A stretch of 64,000 nucleotides of DNA, from contig CAJUMX010000008.1 of NCBI GenBank assembly GCA_910587705.1, forward strand, positions 62,001 through 126,000, written 5' to 3'. Both the position numbers and the translations under genes were made by a program. Below, in pieces: positions 1-8,601 of this stretch (positions within the stretch are counted from its first letter, which is position 1; each line of letters begins with the position of its first letter). The notes under the pieces are model-generated. The model did no database searches. It was not told the DNA's origin and was given only the letters and a program-made list of their open reading frames with translations. Source of the stretch: an uncultured Oscillibacter sp. GTDB lineage: Bacteria; Bacillota; Clostridia; Oscillospirales; Oscillospiraceae.

Positions 1-1014
1 CTTCAAATCGGGAGAAGCGGTGACCATGGCCTCGGTAATGACGATCTCGCCCACGATGGCGGAGAGCTGGTCCAGCTTGCTGAGGCCCACGCTGATGAGG
101 CTCTCCTTCTGGCCCTGCTGCTGGGGATGCTGGGCGGCCGCCTGGGCCGCTGGCGCGGCGGCGGGGGCCTTCTGGGCGGCGGGGGCGGACTCCTGCGCGG
201 GAGCGGGCTCCGCCGCCGGAGGCGGCGCGGGCACGTAGTTCTGCTCCTCATAGGAGTGGACGGACCCGGCGGTCATCACGATGGGCACGGCTCTGGCCCG
301 GTCCTCCTCGCTGCGGAACTGGAGGAGGAAGCCATGCTCGATCACCACCTCGGACAGGGAGGAATCCGACTCCACCCCGGCGGGCTGGTAGGTAAAATCC
401 GCGTCGGCGCAGAAGCCCTGGACCGAGGTGACCAGCATGAAGGCCCGGAGGTTCTCCATGCCGCAGCCCTCGTCAAAGAATACCCGGAGCCCGTAGGGGA
501 AGTCGGCGCTGCCCTCCGTCGTCTGAGCGGGGGCGGGGGCGGCGGGCGCCTCCGGGGCGGGGGCGGGAGCGGCGGGCGCCTTGGGCGCGGGCTCCGCTGG
601 AATTTCTTCCCCCTTAATTTTGGCGATCAAACTATTAATATTTCCAAGGAAACTGTCGACATCTTCATTAAGGGGCTGTTCTGCTTCCACCTTCTCCATT
701 TCCTCCCGGAAATAGTCCACAGCGTGGAGCATTACGTCAAAGAGCGCCGGACGGTCCTCGTCCTTCACCACGGACATCGTGCCTTCCCGGATGAGGAAGA
801 ACATGTCCTCAATGCGGTGGGAGACCCGGGCCAGCGTGTCAAATTCCATCATGGCGGAAGAGCCCTTGATGGTATGCATGATGCGGAATATCTCGTTTAC
901 GTTGTCCTGAGAGAATGTATTTTCCTTTTCCGCGTCCAGAACAATGCTCTCCAGCTGCTCAAGAAGCGTATTGGTTTCGTAGATGTACATATCCAAGATA
1001 TCGTTGTTGCTCAC
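1..1014 (-). CDS. cheA: Chemotaxis histidine kinase CheA (N-terminal part, cut by window edge)
   Basis: 338 codons are visible and the gene continues past the left edge. It opens at a GTG (1014) with AAGGTGG seven bases upstream. The first ~105 residues are an Hpt (P1) domain with the phosphorylatable histidine H47 in MHTIKGSS. A Pro/Ala linker follows, then a P2-like CheY/CheB docking domain, a second Ala/Pro linker, and the start of the P3 dimerisation helix (around SVGLSKLDQLSAIVGE). The ATPase and CheW-like domains must lie outside the window. CheA phosphorylates CheY in response to chemoreceptors. It is divergent from the operon starting at 1110, and a sigma-28-like site lies 31 bases upstream. 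Confidence 0.95.
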   Translation of the reverse strand, partial: MSNNDILDMYIYETNTLLEQLESIVLDAEKENTFSQDNVNEIFRIMHTIKGSSAMMEFDTLARVSHRIEDMFFLIREGTMSVVKDEDRPALFDVMLHAVDYFREEMEKVEAEQPLNEDVDSFLGNINSLIAKIKGEEIPAEPAPKAPAAPAPAPEAPAAPAPAQTTEGSADFPYGLRVFFDEGCGMENLRAFMLVTSVQGFCADADFTYQPAGVESDSSLSEVVIEHGFLLQFRSEEDRARAVPIVMTAGSVHSYEEQNYVPAPPPAAEPAPAQESAPAAQKAPAAAPAAQAAAQHPQQQGQKESLISVGLSKLDQLSAIVGEIVITEAMVTASPDLK

Positions 1015-1045
1015 GAAAACACCACCTTATCAGCCTTTTTCATTA

Positions 1046-1074
1046 CTATCGACCTGTTGCGCTAAAAAAATAAG
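1046..1074 (-). promoter_or_regulatory. Candidate sigma-28 (FliA/SigD) promoter for cheA
   Basis: On the minus strand the site reads CTTATTTTT-N12-GTCGATAG. GTCGATAG resembles the sigma-28 -10 element GCCGATAA and ends 31 bases before the cheA start. The same upstream block at identical spacing precedes fliD (24597-24625). The -35 part departs from the textbook TAAA, so this rests mainly on the shared architecture. Confidence 0.45.
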
Positions 1075-1109
1075 TAGCGGCGGCAAGTTTTTTCTGTGAG
1101 GTGTCATGA

Positions 1110-2543
1110 ATGCCTGATCTGCTCGGCGCCACCAACCCAGTCCCCGGTTATGACAAAACCACCGTCAACCGGAATATCACGGTTTCCCCGGACAATACGC
1201 AAATTCAAAATGTCCCCGACCCCAGCAAAGTCGTCCGCGCCGACGGGCGGACGGAGCAGCAGGACAGCAACCTGCAGGGGGACGGCGGAATCCGTTACGA
1301 CTCCAATTTTCAAACCTTCCTCCAGCGGCTGCGGGAAACCCCCAGCTTAGCGGAAAGCCTCTCCCTCATCTTCTCGGGGCGGGAGGGCATTGTCGTCTCC
1401 TCGGGCCTCAGCGCCGGCATCGCGGAGGAGATGGGCCGTTTGCTGGAGATGATGCGAATGGACGAGAGCCAGCTTCTGGACTTTCTCCAGGGCCAGTTCA
1501 AGACCGGCACCCGTTTCGGCGGGGCTCTTTTCGCTCTGCTTCGCAGCGCCTATGCCCGGGCCGCCTCCGAGGGGGTGCGGACGGACATCCTGCAATTTTT
1601 AAAAGCCTATGTGGACTTCGACTCCACCAAGCACATCGAAGGGAACCTCCTCCGGGACCTCCAGTCCATGGCGGACGCCATGCCCTCCAGCTGGGCGGAG
1701 AAGCTCCGGGACCTGACAGCCCAGCTTCAAAACGGCATCGCCGCTGGGAACCGGCAGGGAAATCTCCAGCTTCTCCAGCGGGAGATTTTCCCCTACATGT
1801 CCTCTTATGTGGAGCGGACCCACGACATGGGCACTCCCCGGGCCCTTTTGACCATGCTGGCGCTGAACGTGGCCCGGTATGAGAACGGCTCTGAGGAGAA
1901 GCTGTTGGAGGGCTTCCACCAGCTCAGCGGCTACGGCACGCTGAAAGGCCAGCTGGGAGGCATCGACGACCAGTCCCTCCTGCTGCTGCTTCGAAGCCGG
2001 GGAAGCGGCGGCGACGCCTCCAAGGCCATCGAGTTTTCCAACCAGCTGGCCTCCGCCGCCGCCCGGGCCTTCCGGGGAGAGGGCAGCGCCGAGGTGCAGC
2101 AGGCCTTCCAAAACCTTCTGGCCGCCATGCTGGTAAACGAGAGCGTTTATATGCCCATCAGCCATTACCTCCTCCCCATGGAGTGGAACGGGCGGATGCT
2201 CTTCTCCGAGCTGTGGGTGGACCCCAACGCCGAGGATGAGCAGAACCGGGGCGGAGGCGGGAAGAACACCATGCGCTTCCTGTTTAAGATGGACGTTCAG
2301 GGCCTGGGCCTTTTCGACGTCATCCTCTCCGCCCAGGGGACCGACGTGGACATCCAGATCGCCTGTCCCGACGCGGCGGCCCCCTTCACCAAGCAGATTG
2401 GGGAGGCCGTCTCCCAAATCCTGACCCGGAACGACCTGAAGCCCGCCCGGGTGGCCGTCCGGCGGATGGACCGCCCGGTCACGCTGACCGAGGTATTCCC
2501 CAAAATCTTTGAAGGGAAGAACAGTATCAATGTCAAGATCTGA
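1110..2543 (+). CDS. FliK/YlqG-like flagellum-associated protein
   Basis: 477 residues, ATG start with TGAGGTG six bases upstream. No signal peptide or membrane segment. The N-terminal ~60 residues look disordered, the middle is mainly helical and Leu/Gln/Ala rich, and the last ~90 residues (from about MRFLFKMDVQGLGLFDV) form a strand-strand-helix pattern like the C-terminal domain of hook-length protein FliK. It is followed, with overlap, by a free-standing FlhB C-terminal homologue, the arrangement of Bacillus ylqG-ylqH. A cytoplasmic, export-linked role is inferred. A canonical fliK exists at 45026-46171, so this would be a second, divergent member. Confidence 0.55.
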   Translation: MPDLLGATNPVPGYDKTTVNRNITVSPDNTQIQNVPDPSKVVRADGRTEQQDSNLQGDGGIRYDSNFQTFLQRLRETPSLAESLSLIFSGREGIVVSSGLSAGIAEEMGRLLEMMRMDESQLLDFLQGQFKTGTRFGGALFALLRSAYARAASEGVRTDILQFLKAYVDFDSTKHIEGNLLRDLQSMADAMPSSWAEKLRDLTAQLQNGIAAGNRQGNLQLLQREIFPYMSSYVERTHDMGTPRALLTMLALNVARYENGSEEKLLEGFHQLSGYGTLKGQLGGIDDQSLLLLLRSRGSGGDASKAIEFSNQLASAAARAFRGEGSAEVQQAFQNLLAAMLVNESVYMPISHYLLPMEWNGRMLFSELWVDPNAEDEQNRGGGGKNTMRFLFKMDVQGLGLFDVILSAQGTDVDIQIACPDAAAPFTKQIGEAVSQILTRNDLKPARVAVRRMDRPVTLTEVFPKIFEGKNSINVKI

Positions 2544-2865
2544 AGGAACCACCCGGGCCAAAAAAGCGGTGGCCCTGCAATACGGCCCAGGGGACACCGC
2601 GCCGGTGATTGTGGCCTCCGGCATGGGCTATATGGCGGAGAAGATCGTGGAAACCGCCGCCGACTGTGGCGTGCCCATTTACGAGGATAATTCCCTCTCC
2701 ACCATCCTGACCCAGCTCCAGCTGGGCCAGGAGATTCCGGAGAGCTTATATCAGGCCATTGTGGAGATTTATGTGTATTTCCTCCACTTCGACCCCACCG
2801 GAAACATGAAGGCTCAGGAGGCGCGGGAGAGCGCGCCGTCCAGCGAAAGGGAGGAAACAACATGA
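2530..2865 (+). CDS. FlhB C-terminal-domain homologue (YlqH/FlhX type)
   Basis: 111 residues from the ATG at 2530, which overlaps the end of the upstream gene by 14 bases; an in-frame start at 2509 would add seven residues without a better ribosome site. The stretch AVALQYGPGDTAPVIVASG followed by GVPIYEDNSLSTIL and IPESLYQAIVEIYVYF matches the cytoplasmic FlhB/YscU C-terminal domain after its cleavage site. There are no membrane helices and no NPTH motif, so it corresponds to the cleaved FlhBc fragment alone. Known relatives (FlhX, YlqH) can partly stand in for FlhBc in substrate switching. The full FlhB is at 34322-35395. Confidence 0.85.
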   Translation: MSRSEGTTRAKKAVALQYGPGDTAPVIVASGMGYMAEKIVETAADCGVPIYEDNSLSTILTQLQLGQEIPESLYQAIVEIYVYFLHFDPTGNMKAQEARESAPSSEREETT

Positions 2866-3452
2866 CATCCAGCCACACCTATTTGATTCTGGACACCCAG
2901 AACCACGCTCTGGCCAACGGCGAGCTGGCAACCCCGGCGGGGGCCTCGCCCATGCGGCTGAACATCCTGGACCACAAGGTGGACAGCGTGATGGAGCACG
3001 AGGTGGTTACGCTGTTCAGCGCCAGCAGCGAGGAGCTGCCCATCCAGTGCCGCATCCTCCGCCAGCGGGGAGACGCGGTGCTTCTGGAAAAAATCGCCAC
3101 CCTGGACCCGGAGGTCCGGCGAAACCTGCGGGTCCCGGTGAAATTCGACACCTTCCTCTACGCCCTGCCCAGCTCCTCCTGGAAGGGGAGGCGGAGCGTG
3201 CGGTCCATCGATCTCAGCTGCGGCGGCATCGCCTTCTACGCGGACTGCCAGCTGGAGCTGCACGAGCAGATGGAGATTGTCGTCACCCCCACAGAGGAGC
3301 CCGTGATCCTGCGCTGCGAAATTCTGCGAAAGCAGGAGCTGCAAAACGACCGCTTTATGTACGCCACCAAGTTCGTGGACATGTGCGAGGACGAGGAGGT
3401 CGTGGTGCGGGAGGCGGTGTTCAGCCTCCAGCTGCAAAGCCGCGACGTTTAG
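2862..3452 (+). CDS. PilZ-domain c-di-GMP receptor (first copy)
   Basis: 196 residues; ATG overlaps the previous stop (ATGA) with GGGAGG upstream, so translation is probably coupled. The C-terminal half carries both PilZ signature elements: RRNLR (RxxxR) near residue 87 and DLSCGG (D/NxSxxG) near 116. The N-terminal ~80 residues resemble the YcgR-N-like beta domain. PilZ proteins bind c-di-GMP and alter a partner such as the flagellar motor or an export process. Here it sits between an export-switch homologue and two giant surface proteins, so either partner is possible. Confidence 0.88.
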   Translation: MTSSHTYLILDTQNHALANGELATPAGASPMRLNILDHKVDSVMEHEVVTLFSASSEELPIQCRILRQRGDAVLLEKIATLDPEVRRNLRVPVKFDTFLYALPSSSWKGRRSVRSIDLSCGGIAFYADCQLELHEQMEIVVTPTEEPVILRCEILRKQELQNDRFMYATKFVDMCEDEEVVVREAVFSLQLQSRDV

Positions 3453-3480
3453 GACTGACGGAACAAGGAGGAATCAAACC

Positions 3481-6400
3481 ATGACTCAGCAAAACCGCGC
3501 CCGCCGCGCTTCCCGGCCAGGGTTCGCCTGTCTGGCGGCCCTGGTTCTTACTGCCCTGACCCTTTGCACCGTCCTCTCCGCCCATTCTGTCCAGGCGGCG
3601 GAGTGGATGACCCCCTACCTGGAGCAGGTCCAGGACTGGGGCGTTATGCGGGGCGATTCCAGCGGCAACCTGCACGAGGACCGGAGCATCACCCGGGCGG
3701 AATTCGTCACCCTGGTGAACCGGGCCTTCGGCTACACCGAGCAAAGCCCCTCCGTCCCCTTCACCGATGTAAACCCCAACGACTGGTTTGCCGAGGATAT
3801 CAGCATCGCCCTCCAGGCGGGCTATTTCAACGGCACCAGCCCCACCACCGCCGCCCCCTACTCCCTGGTAACCCGGGAGCAGGCCGCCGTCCTTCTGGGT
3901 CGGTGCCTCCGCTTCCAGGGCGTTCCCAACGCCGCCAACTCCTCCTTCACCGACATGCGGGACATTGGCGGCTGGAGCCGGGGAATGGTCCAGGAGGCCG
4001 CGGAGCTTGGCATCATCCAGGGCTATGCCGACGGCAGCTTTAAGCCGGACCGGCCCATCACCCGGGGCCAGATGGCCTGCTTCCTAGTCCGTGCCCTGGG
4101 CACCCTGGTTCAGGAGCCCGGCGAGCAGACCTCCGGCGGCGTATACGGCAACCTGACCATCACCACCCCGGGAGTGAAGCTGAAAGACACCGTCGTCACC
4201 GGCAACCTCTACCTCACCGGCGGCGTGGGCCTGGGGAACGTGGAGCTGGAAAACGTCACCGTCCAGGGAAAAATCGTCATCTGCGGCGGCGGCGAGGCCG
4301 AGGGCGGCAAGCAGAGCGTCCTTTTGCGCAACGTCACCGCCGGGGCCCTGGAGCTGGACAGCCTCTCGGAGCAGTTCCTCTCCGTCCAGGCCGAGGGTCT
4401 CACCAACATCGGCGAGGTCACGGTCCGCACCTCCGGCTATCTGGAGGACCGGACCGAGGACGGTCTGGGTCTCCAGACCATCCGCCTGGACGGCGTGGAG
4501 GGCATCCAGCTCCAGCTGGCAGGCAACATCAAGCGGGTGGTAAACCTGACCCCGAATTCCGCCCTCCAGATGGCCCAGGGCGTGGCCGACGTCATCACCA
4601 TGGACGAGCGGGCGGTCAACGCCACCTTGACCATTGACGACCGGGCCTCCATCCGGGAGCTGAACCTGGACGGGGCCACCCCCGTCACCGGAGAGGGCAG
4701 CATCGGGCACCTGAACATCAATGCCCCGGGCTCCAACGTCTCCATGCTGCCGGACACCATCTATATCCGTCCCGGAATCACCGGAAACGTCAACAACCAG
4801 AATATGAACACCAACGACGCCGCCGAATCCTCCGAAGATCCCAGGCTGCTGGCGGGCTATCCCAAGGCCCGGGACATCGCCCCCACCTCTGCCAACGCGG
4901 TGTTCAGCACCAACAAGCCCGGCACGGTCTACTGGGGCATCACCGCCCTGATGGACGGCTCCCTGGGTGAGGAGGAGCTGATGAATCCCGGCTCCCACGC
5001 CAAGATTCTCCGCAGCGGCAACCTGCGGGTCAACGCCTCCAATACGGAGACCACCACCCGGCTCACGGGCCTGACCCGCGAGGGCTCCTATTACATCTCC
5101 GCCCTGCTGGTGGACGCCAGAGGACGGCGCAGCCCCGTGAAGATCGCCGCCTTCACCACGCCGGACGACTCCGCCCCCAACTTTGTCAACGGCTATCCTC
5201 AAAATCCCATCCTCACGGTGGACGGCGACGGCGAGCAGGTGGCCCAGGTCATGGTCATGGCCACCAAGGACTGCCAGATGTACTACGCCCTCTTCCCCAG
5301 AGGCTCCGTGGCCCCCACGGCGGCGGACTTCCGTGCCGCGGCCCTGCCTGGAAACCTGGGCTATGGCATTGTGACCCTGCGGAAAAACACCCCCTTCCTG
5401 CTCTCCCGGATCAATACCTCGCACCTCCAGGAGCAGACCCAGTACGACCTCTATCTCTGGCTCAACGACGCGGACAACGGCAAGAGCTCCGCCGTCCGCC
5501 GGGTCCAGTTCACCACCAAGGACATGACCCCGCCCACCATTCAGGACCTCCACGTGGTCAGCTACACGGGCACCTCCGTCACGCTGTCCTTCACCCTGGA
5601 TGAGCCCGGTTCTCTGAGCTGGGCCGTGACCAAGCGGGGGGACAACTTCGGCATCAACACGAAAGAGCCCACCCAGCTGGACCAGATCAAAATTGAGGGT
5701 ATCCTGGTAGGCGGAAAGGTCATCAACAAGGGCGGTCCCATCCGGGCCGCCAGAGGCGCCACCGCTTACACCTTCACCGTCAGCCGGCTGGAGGGACAGA
5801 CGGAATACGACCTCTTCTACGCCTTCAAGGACACCACCGGAAACTACGGCGTCTATAACGCCGCCATCGCCTTCCCCTTCCCCATCAAGACCCAGGACAA
5901 CGAGCGGCCCACGGCGGATTTGAGCTACAGCGACTTCAACACGGACGCCAACGAGGTGGAACACCCCTGGGCCACCAGCGACGTGAGCATCGTTTTCAGC
6001 GAGACCGTTCTGGGCGCGCAGGACAGCAACCTGGGCGTATACGACAACTTCTTTGATCTCTACCAGAAGGTAACCAGCAGCTCCGGGGAGGAAAAAATCC
6101 AGGCCAAGAACACCCTGGCCACGGTGCTCCAGAAGTACATTACCCTCTGGACCGGCACGCCTCCCTCCAATGCCAACAGCAAGCCCCGCCCGGAAACGCA
6201 GGTCCCGGTAAAGGTCAGCCAGACGAATGAGGAGCTGGAGGCCCTGCCCCATTGGATCGACTTCCGGGAGGCCCAGGTCAGCCAGGAAAACGGCAAGACC
6301 ATCATCACCTTCCCCAGAGAGACGGGCCTTAAGCTCCAGAGCGGCCAGTCCTATTACTTCCGAATCTGGAAGGTGGAGGACACCTCCAACAACGCGATCA

Positions 6401-8508
6401 TAAACCCCACCTACAAGCCCTTTACCACCGCCTTCGCCACGGTGACGCTGACCCCCAATGAAATCGAGGAAACCGTCACCTTCAACGGCGACACCCGGCC
6501 CGCCCGAATCTTCCGCATGGACCCCGAGGGCACCGAGGCCGTGTCCAAGGACACCCGGTGGGACATGATTATCTGGAGCTACGCCAGCATTGAGTACGAC
6601 CTTCTGGTCCGCAGACCCAACACCGGAAACGCCGGCTGGCACCACCTGGGCACCATCAACGCCAACCTGACCGGAGCGGGAACCACCAAGGTCTACAACA
6701 GCCTGAACGGAAACTTCAACAACGGGACCAACGAATCCCTGCTGAACAGCGGCTTCTTCGGCACCGTCCAGTCCGGACAGGGGCGGCCCTTCCTGAACGA
6801 GTTCACCGAGGAGCTGGAGTTTGCCATCGTCCCCACCAAGGGCACCGTGGAAAGCACCGTCCGCATGGAGGTCCAGCTCTTCGCGGGCTCCAACTCCCAG
6901 ATCGGCAACCTGGCCCGGATACAGGGCAAGGAAATCAACTCCTCCTGGCAAATCACTCCCATCGGCGACCCCGATCCCTACCCCCTGGCCATTGACCCGC
7001 CGGACGAGGCCCCCATTATCACCATCGGCTATCAGGGCATCTCCACCCGGGCCAATTACGCCACCATCAACTTCGGCCTCTCCCGCCTGGGCAGGGTCTA
7101 TGCCGCGGCCATCCCCTTGGACAACGTAACCATGGACGCGAACAACCGCCCCACCGGAACCTCCTATACCATGCACGAGGAGGAACCCATCCTGCGGGAC
7201 GGCGGCGGGAAGCCCTCCTTGGAAAAACTGGGCGACAGCCTGACGTCCCCGGTTCCTCATGTTTACCTAAACAACACGGCCCCCGTTCCGCTGAACATCG
7301 TACAGCAAAAGGGCTTCGTGTCCAACACCACCCAGTTCGCCAACACCACCGACATCTCGACGCGGGACACCCTCCGCATTGAGGGTCTGGCCTCGGAGAC
7401 CACCTACCTGGTGTACCTGGTCGCCACCAACGAGGACGGCACCCCCTCCAAGAACGCCCTGTGCTTCAGGTTCACCACCACCCCGCCGGACCCGCCCAAA
7501 ATGGACATCAGCGGCATCGGCAACAGCATTGACATCAAGGTAAAGCCCGCTTCCCAGCTGCGCTACGTCCTGGTGAACCACCGTGAGCTGGCAAACACCC
7601 TGTTCAACCAGCCCTTCATGGAGGGAGCCGCCTTTGTGGATACCACCAGAGGCCCCCTCCCCCAGGCCTATACCGGCAAAACCGTTCTGGACGCCATGAT
7701 GTACTTCATGCCCAACGACGACCCGGACGATGTGGGCACGAACTACCGCAACAGCCTCTTTGACCTCTATGCCAAGCCCGAGGCCAAGCAGAGGTGCTGG
7801 GAGGCTCTGGGCAATCCCCAGTCCAACGCGAACTTCCCCACGGAATCGGTGGTCATGGAGACGCTTCCCCAGCACGCCAACCGGGTGCTGAGCGGAACCG
7901 GGAGTATCAACATGGACACCTATATGAAAAACCAGATTCCCTATGTGCTGATTGTGGGCGCGAAGCCGGCGGACTCCGAAAACTACGCCTTCCAGGCCTC
8001 CGGCGACTATATCAAGAGCATCACCGACGAGCTGACCGCTACCTGCGCCTACACTCCGGATGATCCCTCCAATCCCAATGGCCCCGGGTATCTGACCATC
8101 ATTTTCAACCAGGAGCCCACCTACAGTCCCAGCGGCAACCTCGCGGACCCGCCAAAGATCGACAGCTGCAACGGAGGACTGAACGGACACCCCGCCGGCA
8201 GCATCACTCCGATCAACGGCTTTGTCAACCTGGGCTCTCTCTCCGTCACCATTGGGGCAGTCCTGGAGCATCCCACGCCAAACGTCCACAACGCCTCCAT
8301 TGGAAGCGTCCTGCGCTACCGCATCGACCGCCCCAACCTCATGCTCATCACCTTCAATCCGGGTCTGGCAAACGCGGGCGGCGTTCCGGTGAAAGACCCC
8401 CAGAGCGGCGCCAATGCCCAGATGCAGGTCAAGCTTCAAAACGAAGGCTCGACCGAACTGCCCAACTGGGTCGCTCACTGGAGCACGGCATATGGCGGCA
8501 ACCTGTAA
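3481..8508 (+). CDS. Giant secreted SLH-domain surface protein (1675 aa)
   Basis: ATG with AAGGAGG upstream. A signal peptide covers residues 1-39/40 (Arg-rich start, hydrophobic core, HSVQA-A cleavage). Three SLH modules follow (about 41-88, 91-147, 154-210; for example SITRAEFV and FKPDRPITRGQM), which anchor proteins to pyruvylated wall polymers. Residues ~220-430 are short Val/Leu/Asn strands such as GNLYLTGGV and VTVQGKIVI, suggestive of a beta-solenoid. The remainder is a series of Thr/Asn/Pro-rich Ig- or fibronectin-III-like units with no recognised enzymatic motif. It lacks LPXTG. A structural S-layer or adhesin role is inferred. The third-codon C/G bias matches its neighbours. Confidence 0.85.
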   Translation: MTQQNRARRASRPGFACLAALVLTALTLCTVLSAHSVQAAEWMTPYLEQVQDWGVMRGDSSGNLHEDRSITRAEFVTLVNRAFGYTEQSPSVPFTDVNPNDWFAEDISIALQAGYFNGTSPTTAAPYSLVTREQAAVLLGRCLRFQGVPNAANSSFTDMRDIGGWSRGMVQEAAELGIIQGYADGSFKPDRPITRGQMACFLVRALGTLVQEPGEQTSGGVYGNLTITTPGVKLKDTVVTGNLYLTGGVGLGNVELENVTVQGKIVICGGGEAEGGKQSVLLRNVTAGALELDSLSEQFLSVQAEGLTNIGEVTVRTSGYLEDRTEDGLGLQTIRLDGVEGIQLQLAGNIKRVVNLTPNSALQMAQGVADVITMDERAVNATLTIDDRASIRELNLDGATPVTGEGSIGHLNINAPGSNVSMLPDTIYIRPGITGNVNNQNMNTNDAAESSEDPRLLAGYPKARDIAPTSANAVFSTNKPGTVYWGITALMDGSLGEEELMNPGSHAKILRSGNLRVNASNTETTTRLTGLTREGSYYISALLVDARGRRSPVKIAAFTTPDDSAPNFVNGYPQNPILTVDGDGEQVAQVMVMATKDCQMYYALFPRGSVAPTAADFRAAALPGNLGYGIVTLRKNTPFLLSRINTSHLQEQTQYDLYLWLNDADNGKSSAVRRVQFTTKDMTPPTIQDLHVVSYTGTSVTLSFTLDEPGSLSWAVTKRGDNFGINTKEPTQLDQIKIEGILVGGKVINKGGPIRAARGATAYTFTVSRLEGQTEYDLFYAFKDTTGNYGVYNAAIAFPFPIKTQDNERPTADLSYSDFNTDANEVEHPWATSDVSIVFSETVLGAQDSNLGVYDNFFDLYQKVTSSSGEEKIQAKNTLATVLQKYITLWTGTPPSNANSKPRPETQVPVKVSQTNEELEALPHWIDFREAQVSQENGKTIITFPRETGLKLQSGQSYYFRIWKVEDTSNNAIINPTYKPFTTAFATVTLTPNEIEETVTFNGDTRPARIFRMDPEGTEAVSKDTRWDMIIWSYASIEYDLLVRRPNTGNAGWHHLGTINANLTGAGTTKVYNSLNGNFNNGTNESLLNSGFFGTVQSGQGRPFLNEFTEELEFAIVPTKGTVESTVRMEVQLFAGSNSQIGNLARIQGKEINSSWQITPIGDPDPYPLAIDPPDEAPIITIGYQGISTRANYATINFGLSRLGRVYAAAIPLDNVTMDANNRPTGTSYTMHEEEPILRDGGGKPSLEKLGDSLTSPVPHVYLNNTAPVPLNIVQQKGFVSNTTQFANTTDISTRDTLRIEGLASETTYLVYLVATNEDGTPSKNALCFRFTTTPPDPPKMDISGIGNSIDIKVKPASQLRYVLVNHRELANTLFNQPFMEGAAFVDTTRGPLPQAYTGKTVLDAMMYFMPNDDPDDVGTNYRNSLFDLYAKPEAKQRCWEALGNPQSNANFPTESVVMETLPQHANRVLSGTGSINMDTYMKNQIPYVLIVGAKPADSENYAFQASGDYIKSITDELTATCAYTPDDPSNPNGPGYLTIIFNQEPTYSPSGNLADPPKIDSCNGGLNGHPAGSITPINGFVNLGSLSVTIGAVLEHPTPNVHNASIGSVLRYRIDRPNLMLITFNPGLANAGGVPVKDPQSGANAQMQVKLQNEGSTELPNWVAHWSTAYGGNL

Positions 8509-8540
8509 CGTCTCCGATTTCAGCAATCAACCATCCCCAA

Positions 8541-8568
8541 GGGGGGCGGGCGGAACCGCCCGCCCCCC
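8541..8568 (+). terminator. GC-rich hairpin between the two SLH genes
   Basis: GGGGGGCGGGCGG is followed after two bases by its exact complement. Only a weak CTTTT lies downstream, so it may be a leaky terminator or an mRNA-stabilising structure that tunes expression of the two surface proteins. Confidence 0.45.
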
Positions 8569-8601
8569 CGCCTCGCTTTTCGGAAAAGGAGTGTATGCTT
8601 T

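Noticed and set aside
4084..7260. 1058-codon open frame on the minus strand opposite the first SLH gene
   Set aside because: Gly/Val/Asp-rich translation with no motif. It mirrors codon-position GC bias of the plus-strand gene, which has signal peptide, SLH modules and ribosome site.
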